Both the position numbers and the translations under genes were made by a program. 64,000 nt of DNA from Hypericum androsaemum (Eukaryota > Streptophyta > Magnoliopsida > Malpighiales > Hypericaceae). Positions 1 to 12,900 of the stretch are shown here, in pieces (position 1 is the stretch's first letter; the number at the start of each line of letters is the position of its first letter). The DNA is taken from assembly GCA_963995505.1 (NCBI GenBank), contig OZ023181.1, positions 11,838,221 through 11,902,220 on the forward strand. The letters run 5' to 3'. The notes beneath the pieces are model-generated. The model had not been told where the DNA came from and did no database searches. It saw only the letters and a program-made list of their open reading frames with translations.

Positions 1-3000
1 GGCAAGAAAAGGAAAGAAAAGGCGAGAAAAGGTAAGAAAAGGCTGGAAAAGGCAAGCTAAGGCAAGAAAAGGAAAGAAAGGGAAAGATAAGGCAAGATCA
101 TGCAGGAGAAGGCAAGCAAACGGCAAGAAAAGTCAAGAAAAGGCGAGGAATAAGCAAGAAAAGTCAAGAAAGGGAAAGAAAATGCAAAAAAAGGCATGGA
201 AAAGGCATGAAAAGGTAAGAAATGGCAAGAAAAAGGCAAGATAAGGTCGAAAAAGGCAAGGAAAAGGCAAAAAAAGAAAGTTAAGGCAAGAAAAGGCAAG
301 GAAAAGGCAAGAAAAGACATGAAAAGGTAAGAAAAGGCAAGATAAGGCAAGAAAAGGCATGGAAAAAGCATGAAAAGGCAAGAACAAGCAAGAAAAAGGC
401 ATGATAAGGCAAGATCAGGCAAGAAAAGATAAGGAAAAGGCAAGAAAAAGCAAGAAAAGGCATGAAAAGGTTAGAAAAGGCAAGATAAGGCAAGAAAAGG
501 AATGAAAAGGAAAGAAAATGAAAGATAAGTCAAGAAAAGGCAAGGTAAGGCAAGAAAAGGCAAGAAAAGGCAGGGAAAAGGCAAGATAAGGTAAGAAAAG
601 GCAAAGAAAAGGCAGGAAAACGCAAGAAAAGGCACTGGAAAGGCAAGAAAAGACAAGAAAGGGAAAGATAAGGAAAGAAAAGGGAAGGAAAATGAAAGAA
701 AAGGCAAGATAAGCAAAGAAAACGCAAGATTAAGAAAGACAAGGCAAGAAAATTGAAGCAAAGGCAAGAAAAGGAAATATGAGGCAAGAAATGGCAAGAA
801 AAGTTAAGAAAAGGCAAGGAAAAGGAAAGAAAAGGCAAGATAAGTAAAGAAAAGGAAAGAAAAAGGCAAGAAAAAGCATGCAAAGACAAGAAAAGGAAAG
901 ATAAGGAAAGAAAAGGTAAGAAAAGGCAAATAAAAGGAAAGAAAAGGAAAGAAAAGGCAAGAAAAGGTAAGAAAAGGCAAGATAAGGTAAGAAAGGGCAA
1001 GAGAAGGCAAGAAAAGGCATGAAAAGGCAAGAAAATGCAAGAAAAGGCAAGAAAAGGTAAGATCAGATAAGGCAAGAAAAGGTAAGATCAGATAAGGGAA
1101 GAAAAGGTAAGATAAGATAAGGCAAGAAAAGGAAAGATAAGGCAAGAAAAGGAAAGATAAGGCAAGAAAAGGCAAGGAAAAGGAAGGAAAATGCAAGAAA
1201 AGGACAGATAAGTTAAGAAAAGCCAAGAAAAGGAAATAAAAGGAAAGAAAAGTTAAGATAAGGCAAGAAAAGGCAAGCAAAGGCAAGAAAAAGAAAGATA
1301 AGGCAAGAAAAGGAAAGAAAAGGCAAGAACAGGAAAGAAAATGCAAGGAAAAGGTATGATAAGGAAAGAGAAGGAAAGAAAAGGCAAGAAAAGGCATGGA
1401 AAAGGCATGAAAAAGGAAGGAAAAGTCAAGAAAGGCAAGAAATCGGCAAGAAAAGGCAAGAAAAGGAATGAAAAGGCAAGGAAAGGCATGAAAAGACACG
1501 AAAAGGCATGGAAAGGCATGAAAAGGCATGGAAAGGCATGAAAAGGCAAGAAAAGGAATGAAAAGGACAGAAAAGGAAAGATAAGGCTAGATAAGGCAAG
1601 AAAAGGAAAGAAAAGGCAAGAAAAAGCATGAAAAGGCAAGAAAAAGCATGAAAAGGCAAGAAAAGGCAAGAAAAGGAATGAAAAGGCAAGGAAAGGTAAG
1701 AAAAGGAATGAAAAGGCAAGGAAAGGCATGAAAAGTCAAGAAAAGGCATGAAAAGGCGTGAAAAGGCAAGAAAAGGAATGAAAAGGCAAGAAAAGGAATG
1801 AAAAGGAAAGAAAAGGAAAGATACGGCTAGATAAGGCAAGAAAAGGCAAGAAAAGGCAAGGAAAAGACAAGGAAAAGGCAAAGAAAGGCAACAAAAGGTA
1901 AGAAAAGGCATGAAAAGGCAAGACAAGGCAATAAAAGGTGAGAAAATGTAAGAAAAGGCAAGAAAAGGCATGAAAAGGAAAGAAAAGGTAAGAAAAGGAA
2001 AGATAAGGCAAGAAAAGGCAAGAACATGAAAGAAAAAGAAAGTTAAGGCAAGATAAGGCAAGAAGAGGTAAGATCAGCCAGGAAAGGCAAGGAAAAGGAA
2101 ATAAAAGGCAAGGACTAGGCAAGAAAATGTAAGAAAAGGAAAGAAAAGGCAAGGAAAAGGCAAGAAAAGGCATGAAAAGGTTAGAAAAGGTAAGATAAGG
2201 CAAGAAAAGGAATGAAAAGGAAAGAAAAAGAAAGATAAGGAAATAAAAGGCAGGAAAAGGCAAGGAAAAGGCAGGAAAAGGAAAGAAAAGGCATGGAAAA
2301 GGCAAGAAAGGGCAAGAATAGGAAAGATAAGGCAAGAAAAGGCAAGAAAAGGGAAGAAAGGGCAAGGAAAAGGCAAGAAAAATCAATATAAGGAAAGAAA
2401 AGGCAAGGAAAAGGCAAGATAAGGCAAGAAAAAGCAAGAAAAGGCAAGATAAGGCAAGATAGGGCAAGAAAAGGGAAGGAAAGGCAAGAAAATGAAAGAA
2501 AAGGCAGGAAAAGGCAAGAATAGGAAAGAAAAGGCATGAAAAGGGAAGAAAGGGGAAGGAAAAGGCAAGAAAAGGCAAGATAAGGCAAGATAGGGCAAGA
2601 AAAGGGAAGGAAAGGCAAGAAAAGAAAAGAAAATGAAAGGTAATGCAAGATAAGGCAAGAAAATGAAAGAAAAGGCAGGAAAAGGCAAGGAAAAGGCAGG
2701 AAAAGGCAAGAAAAGGCATGGAAAAGGCAAGAAAAGGAAAGAATAGGAAAGATAGGGCATGAAAAGGCAAGAAAGGGAAGAAAGGGCATGGAAAAGGTAA
2801 GAAAAGGCAATATAAGGAAAGAAAAGGCAAGGAAAAGGAAAGATAAGGCAAGATAAGGCAAGAAAAGGCAAGATAAGGCAAGATAGGGCAAGAAAAGGGA
2901 AGGAAAGGCAAGAAAACAAAAGAAAATGAAAGGCAAGGCAAGAAAAGGCAAGATAAGGAAAGAATATGAAAGAAAAGGCAAGGAAAAGGCAAGAAAAGGC

Positions 3001-6000
3001 AAGTTAAGGAAAGAAAAGGCATGGAAAAGGCATGAAAAGGCAAGGAAAAGGCAAGAAAAGGTAAGAAAAGGTAAGGATAAGGCACGACATGGCAAGATAA
3101 GGCAAGAAGAGGCAAGGAAAAGGCATGAAAAGGCAAGATAAGGCAAGATAAGGGAAGGAAAAGATAAGAAAAGGCATGAAAAGGATCGAGAAGGGGAGAA
3201 AAGGAATGAAAAGTTAAGAAAAGGCAAGAAAATGAAAGATAAGGCAAGAAAAAGAAACGAAAAGGCAAAAAAAGGGAATAGAAGGCAAGAAAATGCAAAA
3301 AAAGGCAAGAAAAGGCGAGAAAAGGTAAGAAAAAGTAAGAAAAAGGCAAGAAAAGTTCAGAAAAGGCAAGCAATGGCAAGAAAAGGAAAGAAAGGGATAG
3401 AAAGGGAATGATAAGGCAAGATTATGCAGGAGAAGGCAAGGAAACAGCAAGAAAAGTTAATAAAAGGCAAGGAATAAACAAGAAAAGTCAAGAAAGGGCA
3501 AGAAAAGGCATGGAAAAGGCATGAAAAGGCAAGAAAAGGCAAGAAAAAGGCAAGATAAGGTCAGAAAAGGTAAGGAAAAGGTAAGAAAAGGCAAGAAAAG
3601 GCAAGAAAAAGGCAAGATAAGGTCAGACAATGTAAGGAAAAGGTAAGAAAAGTCAAAAAAGGAAAGATAAGGCATGAAATTGCAAGGAAAAGGCAAGAAA
3701 AGGCATAAAAAGGCAAGAAAAGGCATGAAAAGGTAAGAAAAGGTAAAAAAAGGAAAGATAAGGCAAGAAAAGGCAAGGAAAAGGCAAGAAAAGGCATAAA
3801 AAGGCAAGAAGAAGCAAGAAAAGGTATGAAAAGGTTAGAAAAGGCAAGATAAGTCAAGAAAAGGAATGAAAAGGAAAGAAAAGCCAAGATTAGGCAAGAT
3901 AAGGTAAGAAAATGGAAGGAAATGCGAGAAATGGAAAGAAAATAAATATGAGGTAAGATAGGGCAAGAAAAGATAAGAAAAGGCAAGGAAAATGCAAGAA
4001 AAGGCAAGATATGGAAAGAAAAGGAAAGAAAAGACAAGGAAAAGGCATGCAAGGATAAGAAAAGGAAAGATAAGGCAAGAAAATGTAAGAAAATGCAAGG
4101 AAAAGGAATGAAAAGGCAAGATAAGGAAAGAAAAGGCAGGAAAAGGCAAGGAAAAGGCAAGAAAATGCAAGATAAGGTAAGAAAAGGCAAGATAAGGTAA
4201 AGGCCAAGATTAGGAAAGAAAAGGCATGAAAAGGTAAGAAAATGAAAGAAAGGGTAAGATAAGATAAGGCAAGAAAAGGTAAGATAAGATAAGACAAGGA
4301 AAGGCAAGCAAAGGCAAGAAAAGGAAAGACAAGGCAAGAAAAGGCAAGATAAGGCAAGATAAGGCATGGAAAAAGCATGAAAAGGTAAGAAAAAGCAAGA
4401 AAAAGGCACGATAAGGTAAGAAAAGGTAAAAAAATGAAAGATCAGGCAAGAAAAGGCAATGAAAAGGCAAGAAAAAGCATGAAAAGGCATGAAAAGGTTG
4501 GAAAAGGCAAGATAAGGCAAGAAAAGGAATGAAAAAGAAAGAAAATGAAAGATAAGTCAAGAAAAGGCAAGATAAGGCAAGAAAAGGCAAGCTAAGGCAG
4601 AGAAAAGGCAAGATAAGGCAAGAAAAGCCTAGGAAAAGGCAGGAAAAGGCAAGAAAAGGCACTTGAAAGGTAAGAAAAGACAAGAAAAGGAAAGAAAAGG
4701 AAAGGAAAATAAAAGAAAAGGCAAGATAAGGAAAGAAAATGCAAGATTAAGAAAGACAAGGCAAGAAAATTGAAGCAAAGGCAAGAAAAGGAAAGATAAG
4801 GTAAGAAAAGGCAAGTAAAAGGCAAGATAAGGAAAGAAAAGGAAAGAAAAGGCAAGAAAAAGGCATGCAAAGACAAGAAAAGGAAAGATAAGGAAAGAAA
4901 AGGTAAGAAAAGGCAAATAAAAGGAAAGAAAAGGAAAGAAAAGGCAAGAAAAGGCAAGGAAAAGGCCAGAAAAAGAAAGATAAGGTAAGAAAAGGAAAGA
5001 TAAGGTAAGAAAGGGCAAGAGAAGGTAAGAAAAGGCATGAAAAGGCAAGAAAAGGCAAGAAAAAGTAAGATAAGATAAGGCAAGAAAAGGTAAGATAAGA
5101 TAAGGCAAGAAAAGGCAAGCAAATGTAAGAAAAGGAAAGATAAGGCAAGAAAAGGCAAGGAAAAGGAAGGAAAATGCAAGAAAAGGAAAGAAAAGACAAG
5201 AAAAGGACATATAAGTCAAGAAAAGGCAAGAAAAGGAAATAAAAGGCAAGCAAAGGCAAGAAAAAGAAAGATAAGGCAAGAAAAGGAAAGAAAAGGCAAG
5301 AAAAGGAAAGAAAATGCAAGCAAAAGGTAAGATGAGGCAAGAAAAGGAAAGAAAAGGCATGGAAAGGCAAGAAAAGGCATGGAAAGGCAAGAAAAGGAAA
5401 GAAAATGCAAGGAAAAGGCAAGATAAGGCAAGAAAAGGAAAGAAAAAGCATGGAAAAGGTAAGAAAAGGCAAGAAAAGGCAAGATAAGGAAAGAAAAGGC
5501 ATGGAAAAGGCATGAAAAAGCAAGGAAAAGGCAAGAAAAGGCAAGAAAAAGGCAAGAAAAGGCAAGAAAGGGAATGAAAAGGCATGAAAAGACAAGAAAA
5601 GGCAAGGAAAGGCATGAAAAGGCATGGAAAGGCATGGAAAGGCATGAAAAGGCAAGAAAATGAATGAAAAGGACAGAAAAGGAAAGATAAGGCAAGATAA
5701 GGCGATAAAAGGTAAGGAAAAGACAAGAAAAAGGCATGAAAAGGAAAGAAAAAGCAAGAAAAGGTAAGATAAGGCAAGAAAAGGCAAGGAAAAGGCAAGC
5801 AAAGGAAAGAAAAGGCAAGAAAAGGAAAGAAAAGGCAAGAAAAGATAAGGCAAGAAAAGTTAAGATCAGTTAAGGCAAGAAAAGGTAAGATAAGATAAGG
5901 TAAGAAAAGGCAAGCAAAGGCAAGAAAAGGAAAGATAAGGCAAGAAAAGGCAAGGAAAAGGAAGGAAAATGCAAGAAAAGGAAAGAAAAGATAAGAAAAG

Positions 6001-6989
6001 GACAGATAAGTCAAGAAAAGGCAAGAAAAGGTAAGATAAGGCAAGAAAATGCAAGCAAGGGCAAGAAAATGAAAGATAAGGCAAGAAAAGGCAAGGGAAA
6101 TTATGGAAAAGGTAAGAAAAGGCATGGAAAGGAAAGAAAAGGAAAGAAATTGGAAGGAAAAGACAAGATAAGGCAAGATAAGGAAAGAAAAAAAAAAGAA
6201 AAAGCAAGGAAAAGGCAAGAAAAGGCATGCAAAAGGCAAGATAAGGAAAGAAAAGGCATGGAAAGTCATTAAAAAGCAAGGAAAAGGCAAGAAAAGGAAT
6301 GAAAAGGCAAGGAAAGGCATGAAAAGTCAAGGAAAGGCATGGAAAGGCATGGAAAGGCAAGAAAAGGAATGAAAAGGAAAAAACAGGAATGATAAGGCAA
6401 GATAAGGCAAGAAAAGGAAAGAAAGGGAAAGATAAGGCACGATAAGGCAAGAAAAGGCAAGGAAAAGACAAGGAAAAGGCAAAGAAAAGGCAAGAAAAGG
6501 CATGAAAAGGTAGGAAAAGGTAAGATAAGGCAAAAAAAGGCAAGGAAAGCCAAGAAAAGGTGAGAAAATGTAAGAAAAGCAAGAAAAGGCAAGAAAATGT
6601 AAGAAAAGGAAAGATAAGGCAAGAAAAGGCAAGAAAAGGCAAGAACATGATAGAAAAAGAAAGTTAAGGCAAGAAGAGGTAAGATCAGGCAGGAAAGGCA
6701 AGGAAAAGGAAAGAAAAGGCAAGGACTAGGCAAGAAAATGCAAGAAAAGGAAAGAAAAGGCAAGGAAAAGGCAAGAAAAGGCATGAAAAGGTTAGAAAAG
6801 GCAAGATAAGGCAAGAAAAGGAATGAAAAGGCATGGAAAGTGAAAGAAAAGGCATGGAAAGGCAAGAAAATGAAAGAAAAGGCATGGAAAGGCAAGAAAG
6901 GGCAAGAATAGGAAAGAAAAGGCAAGAAAAGGCAAGAAAAGGGAAGAAAGGGCAAGGAAAAGGCAAGAAAAATCAATATAAGGAAAGAA
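1..6989 (+). repeat. Left block: diverged units of about 4.0-4.8 kb
   Basis: Marker variants recur in the same order at growing spacing. GATTAAGAAAGAC is at 728 and 4745 (4,017 apart), the GATCAG-CAGG marker at 2072 and 6683 (4,611 apart), and GATCGAGAAGG at 3184 and again at 7966 inside the next block (4,782 apart). The first 1-2 kb is also colinear with about 10,228 onward: GATCATGCAGGAG is at 96 and 10,323, and the GATTA(A/G) marker at 728 and 10,987. This block is therefore related to the macro-unit to its right, but the copies are older and carry many monomer gains and losses. No unique sequence is present. Confidence 0.65.
1460..1790 (+). repeat. Sub-array rich in GGCATG monomers
   Basis: Here the monomer is mostly GGCATGAAAA, GGCATGGAAA or GGAATGAAAA rather than GGCAAGAAAA, so CAT recurs nearly every monomer. 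Similar but shorter GGCATG clusters lie near 5,580-5,660 and 6,300-6,360. On the - strand each CAT reads ATG, so such clusters supply apparent start codons. This looks like local homogenisation of one monomer variant. Confidence 0.7.
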
Positions 6990-9900
6990 AAGGCAAGGAA
7001 AAGGAAATTTAAGGCAAGATAAGGCAAGAAAAAGCAAGAAAAGGCAAGATAAGGTAAGATAGGGCAAGAAAAGGGAAGGAAAGGCAAGAAAATGAAAGGT
7101 AAGGCAAGAAAAGGCAAGATAAGGCAAGAAAAGGCAGGAAAAGGCAGGAAAAGGCAGTAAAAGGCATGGAAAAGGCAAGAAAAGGCAAGAATATGAAAGA
7201 TAAGGCAAGAAAAGGCATGAAAAGGCAAGAAAAGGGAAGAAAGGGAAAGGAAAAGGCAAGAAAAGGCAATATAAGGAAAGAAAAGGCAAGGAAAAGGTAG
7301 GAAAAGGCAAGAATAGGCAAGAATAGGAAAGAAAGATATGGCAAGAAAAGGCATGAAAAGGCAAGAAAAGGCAAGAAAGGGAAAGGAAAAGGCAAGAAAA
7401 GGCAATATAAGGAAAGAAAAGGCAAGGAAATGGAAAGATAAGGTAAGATAAGGCAAGAAAAGGCAAGATAAGGGAAGATAGGGCAAGAAAAGGGAAGGAA
7501 ATGCAAGAAAAGAAAAGCAAATGAAAGGTAAGGCAAGATAAGGCAAGAAAATGAAAGAAAAGGCAGGAAAAGGCAAGGAAAAGGCAGGAAAAGGCAAGAA
7601 AAGGCATGGAAAAGGCAAGAAAATGAAAGAATAGGAAAGATAGGGCAAGCAAAGGCATGAAAAGGCAAGAAAGGGAAGAAAGGGCAAGGAAAAGGCAAGA
7701 AAAGAAAAGAAAAGGAAAGGCAAGAAAAGAAAAGAAAATGAAAGGTAAGACAAGAAAAGGCAAGATAAGGCAAGAAAATGAAAGAACACGCAAGGAAAAG
7801 GCAAGAAAAGGTAAGTTAAGGAAAGAAAAGGCATGGAAAAGGCATGAAAAGGCAAGGAAAAGGCAAGAAAAGGCAAGGATAAGGCAAGATAAGGCAAGGA
7901 AAAGGCATGAAAAGGCAAGATAAGGTAAGATAAGGGAAGGAAAAGATAAGAAAAGTCAAGAAAAGGATCGAGAAGGGGAGAAAAGGAATGAAAATGAAAG
8001 AAAAGGCAAGAAAATGAAAGATAAGGCAAGAAAAACACATGAAAAGGCAAAAAAAGGGAATATAAGGCAAGAAAATGCAAGAAAAGGCAAGCAAATGCGA
8101 GAAAAGTTAAGAAAAGGTAAGAAAAGGCAAGCAAAGGCAAGAAAAGGAAAGAAAGGGATAGAAAGGGAATGATAAGGCAAGATCATGCAGGAGAAGGCAA
8201 GGAAACGGCAAGAAAAGTCAAAAAAAGGCAAGGAATAAGCAAGAAAAGTCAAGAAAGGGCAAGAAAGGGCATGGAAAAGGCATGAAAAGGCAAGAAAAGG
8301 CAAGAAAAAGGCAAGATAAGGTCAGAAAAGGTAAGGAAAAGGTAAGAAAAGGCAAGAAAAGGCAAGAAAAAGGCAAGATAAGGTCAGGTAAGGTAAGGAA
8401 AAGGTAAGAAAAAGGCAAGAAAAGGCATAAAAAGGCAAGAAAAGGCATGAAACGGTAAGAGAAGGCAAGATAAGGTAAGAAAATGCATGGAAAACGCATG
8501 AAAAGGCAAGAAAAAGTAAGAAAAAGGCATGATAAGGTAAGAAAAGGCAAAAAAAGGAAAGATAAGGCAAGAAAAGGCATAAAAAGGCAAGAAAAAGCAA
8601 GAAAAGGCATGAAAAGGTTAGAAAAGGCAAGATAAGATAAGAAAAGGATTGAAAATGAAAGAAAAGGCAAGATTAGGGAAGATAAGGTAAGAAAATGGAA
8701 GGAAAGGCAAGAAAAGAAAAGAAAATGAAATATGAGGTAAGATAGGGAAAGAAAAGGTAAGAAAAGGCAAGGAAAATGCAAGAAAAGGCAAGATAAGGAA
8801 AGAAAAGGAAAGAAAAGACAAGGAAAAGGCATGCAAGGACAAGAAAAGGAAAGATAAGGCAAGAAAATGTAAGAAAATGCAAGGAAAAGGAATGAAAAGG
8901 CAAGATAAGGAAAGAAAAGGCAGGAAAAGGCAAGAAAATGCAAGATAAGGTAAGAAAAGGCAAGATAAGGTAAGAAAGGGCAAGATAAGGAAAGAAAAGG
9001 CATGAAAAGGCAAGAAAATGAAAGAAAGGGTAAGATAAGATAAGGCAAGAAAAGGCAAGATAAGATAAGGCAAGAAAAGGAAAGACAAGGCAATGAAAAG
9101 GAAGGAAAATACAAGAAAAGGAAAGAAAAGACAAGAAAAGGACAGATAAGTCAAGAAAAGGCAAGAAAAGGAAAGAAAAGTTAAGATAAGGCAAAAAAGG
9201 CAAGCAAAGGCAAGAAAATGAAAGATAAGGTAAGAAAAGGCAAGGAAAATTAAGGAAAATGCAAGAAAAGGAAAGAAAATGCGAGAAAATGTAACAAAAG
9301 GAAAAAAAGGCTAGAAAAGGCAAGAAAAGGTAAGAAAAGGCAAGATAAGGCAAGAACAGGAAAGAAAAAGTAAGATAAGGCAAGAAGAGGTAAGATCAGG
9401 CAGGAAAGGCAAGGAAAATGCAAGAAAAGGCAATAGGTAAGAAAATGGAAGAAAAGGAAAGAAAAGGTAAGAAAATGGAAGAAAAGGAAAGAAAAGGTAA
9501 GAAAAGGCAAGGAAAAGGCATGAAAAGGTAAGAAAAGGCAAGATAAGGCAAGAAAATGAATGAAAAGGAAAGAAAAAGAAAGATAAGGCAAGAAAAGACA
9601 AGAAAAGGCAAGGAAAAGGTAAGATAAGGCAAGAAAAGGCAGGAAAAAGCAAGAAAAGGCATGGAAAAGGCAAGAAAAGGCAAGAATAGGAAAGATACGG
9701 CAAGAAAAGGCATGAAAAGGAAAGAAAAGGGAAGCAAGGGCAAGGAAAAGGAAAGAAAAGGCAATATAAGGAAAGAAAAGGCAAGGAAAAGGAAATATAA
9801 CGCAAGAAAAGGCAAGATAACGTAAGATAGGGTAAGAAAAGGGAAGGAAAGGCAAGAAAAGAAAAGAAAATGAAAGGTAAGGCAAGAAAAGGCAAGATAA

Positions 9901-12900
9901 GGCAAGAAAATGAAAGGAAAGGCAAGGAAAAGGCAAGAAAAGGCAAGTTAAGGAAAGGAAAGGCATGGAAAAGGCATGAAAAGTAAAGGAAAAGGCAAGA
10001 AAAGGCAAGAAAAGGCAAGGATAAGGCAAGATAAGGCAAGATAAGGCAAGGAAAAGGCATGAAAAGGCAAGATAAGGCAAGAAATGGTAAGAAAAGGAAA
10101 GATAAGGCAAGGAAAAGACACGAAAAAGTCAAGAAAAGGATCGAGAAGGGAAGAAAAGGCATGAAAAGGCAAGAAAAGGAAAGACAAGGCTAGAAAAAGG
10201 CATGAAAAGGCAAAAAGGGAATAAAAGGCAAAAAAAATGCAAGAAAAGGGAAGAAAAGGTAAGAAAAGGCTGGAAAAGGCAAGATAAAGCAAGAAAAGGA
10301 AAGAAAGGGAAAGATAAGGCAAGATCATGCAGGAGAAGGCAAGCAAACGGCAAGAAAAGTCAAGAAAAGGCGAGGAATAAGCAAGAAAAGTCAAGAAAGG
10401 GAAAGAAAAGGCAAAAAAAGGCATGGAAAAGGCATGAAAAGGCAAGGAAAAGGTAAGATAAGGTCAGAAAAGGCAAGGAAAAGGCAAGAAAAGGCAAAAA
10501 AAATGGAAAGTTAAGGCAAGAAAAGGCAAGGAAAAGGCAAGAAAAGGCATGAAAAGGTAAGAAAAGGCAAGATAAGGCAAGAAAAGGCATGAAAAGGCAA
10601 GAAAAAGTAAGAAAAAGGCATGATAAGGTAAGAAAAGGTAAAAAATGAAAGATCAGGCAAGAAAAGGCAAGGAAAAGGCAAGAAAAAGCAAGAAAAGGCA
10701 AGAAAAGGTTAGAAAAGGCAAGATAAGGCAAGAAAAGGAATGAAAAAGAAAGAAAATGAAAGATAAGTCAAGAAAAGGCAAGGTAAGGAAAGAAAAGGCA
10801 AGAAAAGGCAGGGAAAAGGCAAGATAAGGTAAGAAAAGCCAAGGAATAGGTAAGAAAAGCCAAGGAATAGGCAGGAAAAGGAAAGAAAAGGCACTGGAAA
10901 GGCAAGAAAAGACAAGAAAAGGAAAGATAAGGAAAGAAAAGGCAAGGAAAATGAAAGAAAAAGCAAGATAAGGAAAGAAAATGCAAGATTAGGAAAGACA
11001 AGGCAAGAAAACTGAAGGAAAGGCAAGAAAAGGAAAGAAAATGAAATATGAGGCAAGAAAAGGCAAGAAAAGGTAAGAAAAGGCAAGGAAAAGGCAAGAT
11101 AAGGAAAGAAAAGGGAAGAAAAGGCAAGAAAAAGGCATGCAAAGACAAGAAAAGGAAAGATAAAGAAAGAAAAGGTAAGAAAAGGGAAAGAAAAGGAAAT
11201 AAAAGGCAAGAAAAGGCAAGGAAAAGGCAAGATAAGGCAAGAAAAGGCAAGATAAGGCAAGAAAGGGTAAGAGAAGGCAAGAAAAGGCATGAAAAGGCAA
11301 GAAAAGGCAAGAAAAGGCAAGAAAAGGTAAGATAAGATAAGGCAAGAAAAGGCAAGATAAGATAAGGCAAGAAAAGGCAAGCAAAGGCAAGTAAAGGAAA
11401 GATAAGGCAAGAAAAGGCAAGGAAAAGGAAGGAAAAGGCAAGAAAAGGACAGATAAGTCAAGAAAAGGCAAGAAAAGGCAAGAAAATGAAATAATAGGAA
11501 AGAAAAGTTAAGATAAGGCAAGAAAAGGCAAGCAAAGTCAAGAAAAAGAAAGATAAGGCAATAAAAGGAAAGAAAAAGGCATGGAAAGGCAAGAAAAGGC
11601 ATGGAAAGGCATGAAAAGGAAAGAAAATGCAAGGAAAAGGCAAGAAAAGGCAAGAAAAGGAAAGAAAAAACAAGGAAAAGGCAAGAAAAGGCAAGATAAG
11701 GAAAGAAAAGGCATGAAAAAGCAAGGAAAAGGTAAGAAAAGGTAAGAAAAGGCAAGAAAAAGGCAAGAAAAGGCAAGAAAAGGAATGAAAAGGCAAGGAA
11801 AGGCATGAAAAGACAAGAAAAGGGAAGGAAAGGCATGAAAAGGCATGAAAAGGCAAGAAAAGGAATGAAAAGGACTGAAAAGGAAAGATAAGGCTAGATA
11901 AGGCAAGAAAAGGCGATAAAAGGCAAGGAAAAGATAAGAAAAAGGCAAGAAAAGGTAAGAAAAGGCATGAAAAGGCAAGAAAAGGTAAGATAAGGCAAGA
12001 AAAGGCAAGGAAAAGGCAAGAAAAGGCAAGAATAGGAAAGAAAAAGGCAAGAAAAGGAAAGAAAAGGCAAGAAAAGGCAAGAAAAGGCAAGGAAAAGGAA
12101 AGAAAAGGCAAGAAAAGGAAACAAAAGGCATGGAAAAGGCATGACAAGGTAAGAAAAGGCATGAAAAGGCAAGAAAAGGCATGAAAAGGCAAGAAAAGGA
12201 AAGAAAAGGTAAGGAAAATTCAAGAAAAGGCAAGATAAGGCAAGGAAAGGAAAGAAAAGGCAAGGAAAAGACAAGGAAAAGGCTTGGAAAAGGCAAGAAA
12301 AGGCAAGTTAAGGAAAAAAAGGCATGGAAAAGCCATGAAAAGACAAGGAAAAGGCAAGAAAAGGAAAGAAAAGGCAAGGAAAAGGTAAGAAAAGGAAAGA
12401 TAAAGCAAGAAAAGGCAAGATAAGGCATGAAAATGAAAGAAAAGGCAGGAAAAGGCAAGGAAAAGGCAAGAAAAGGCATGGAAAAGGCAAGAAAAGGCAA
12501 GAATAGGAAAGATAAGGCAAGAAAAGGCATGAAAAGGCAAGAAAAGGGAAGAAAGGGAAAGGAAAAGGAAAGAAAAGGCAATATAAGGAAAGAAAAGGCA
12601 AGAAAATGGAAAGATAAGGCAAGATAAGGCAAGATAAGGCAAGATAAGGCAAGAAAAGGGAAGGAAAGGAAAGAAAAGAAAAGAAAATGAAAGGTAAGGC
12701 AAGATAAGGTAAGAAAATAAAAGAAAAGGCAGGAAAAGGCAAGGAAAAGGCAGGAAAAGGCAGGAAAAGGCATGGAAAAGGCAAGAAAAGAAAAGAATGG
12801 GAAAGATAGGTCAAGAAAAGGCATGAAAAGGGAAGAAAGGGATGAAAGGGCAAGCAAAAGGCAAGAAAAGGCAATATAAGGAAAGAAAAGGCAAGGAAAA

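Noticed and set aside
4629..6320. Other long - strand frames, such as 4,629-6,320, 6,269-8,140, 16,066-14,849, 52,114-54,135 and 57,800-60,016
   Set aside because: Same periodic read-through of the satellite. The hydrophobic F/L/P content mimics membrane helices but comes from translating TTTTCTTGCC.
11048..11335. + strand frames rich in K, R, E and Q, such as 11,048-11,335, 24,460-24,747 and 54,750-55,076, resembling coiled coils or nuclear localisation signals
   Set aside because: They spell GKKRQEKARK, the + strand translation of the decamer, and end wherever a GATAA monomer gives TAA.
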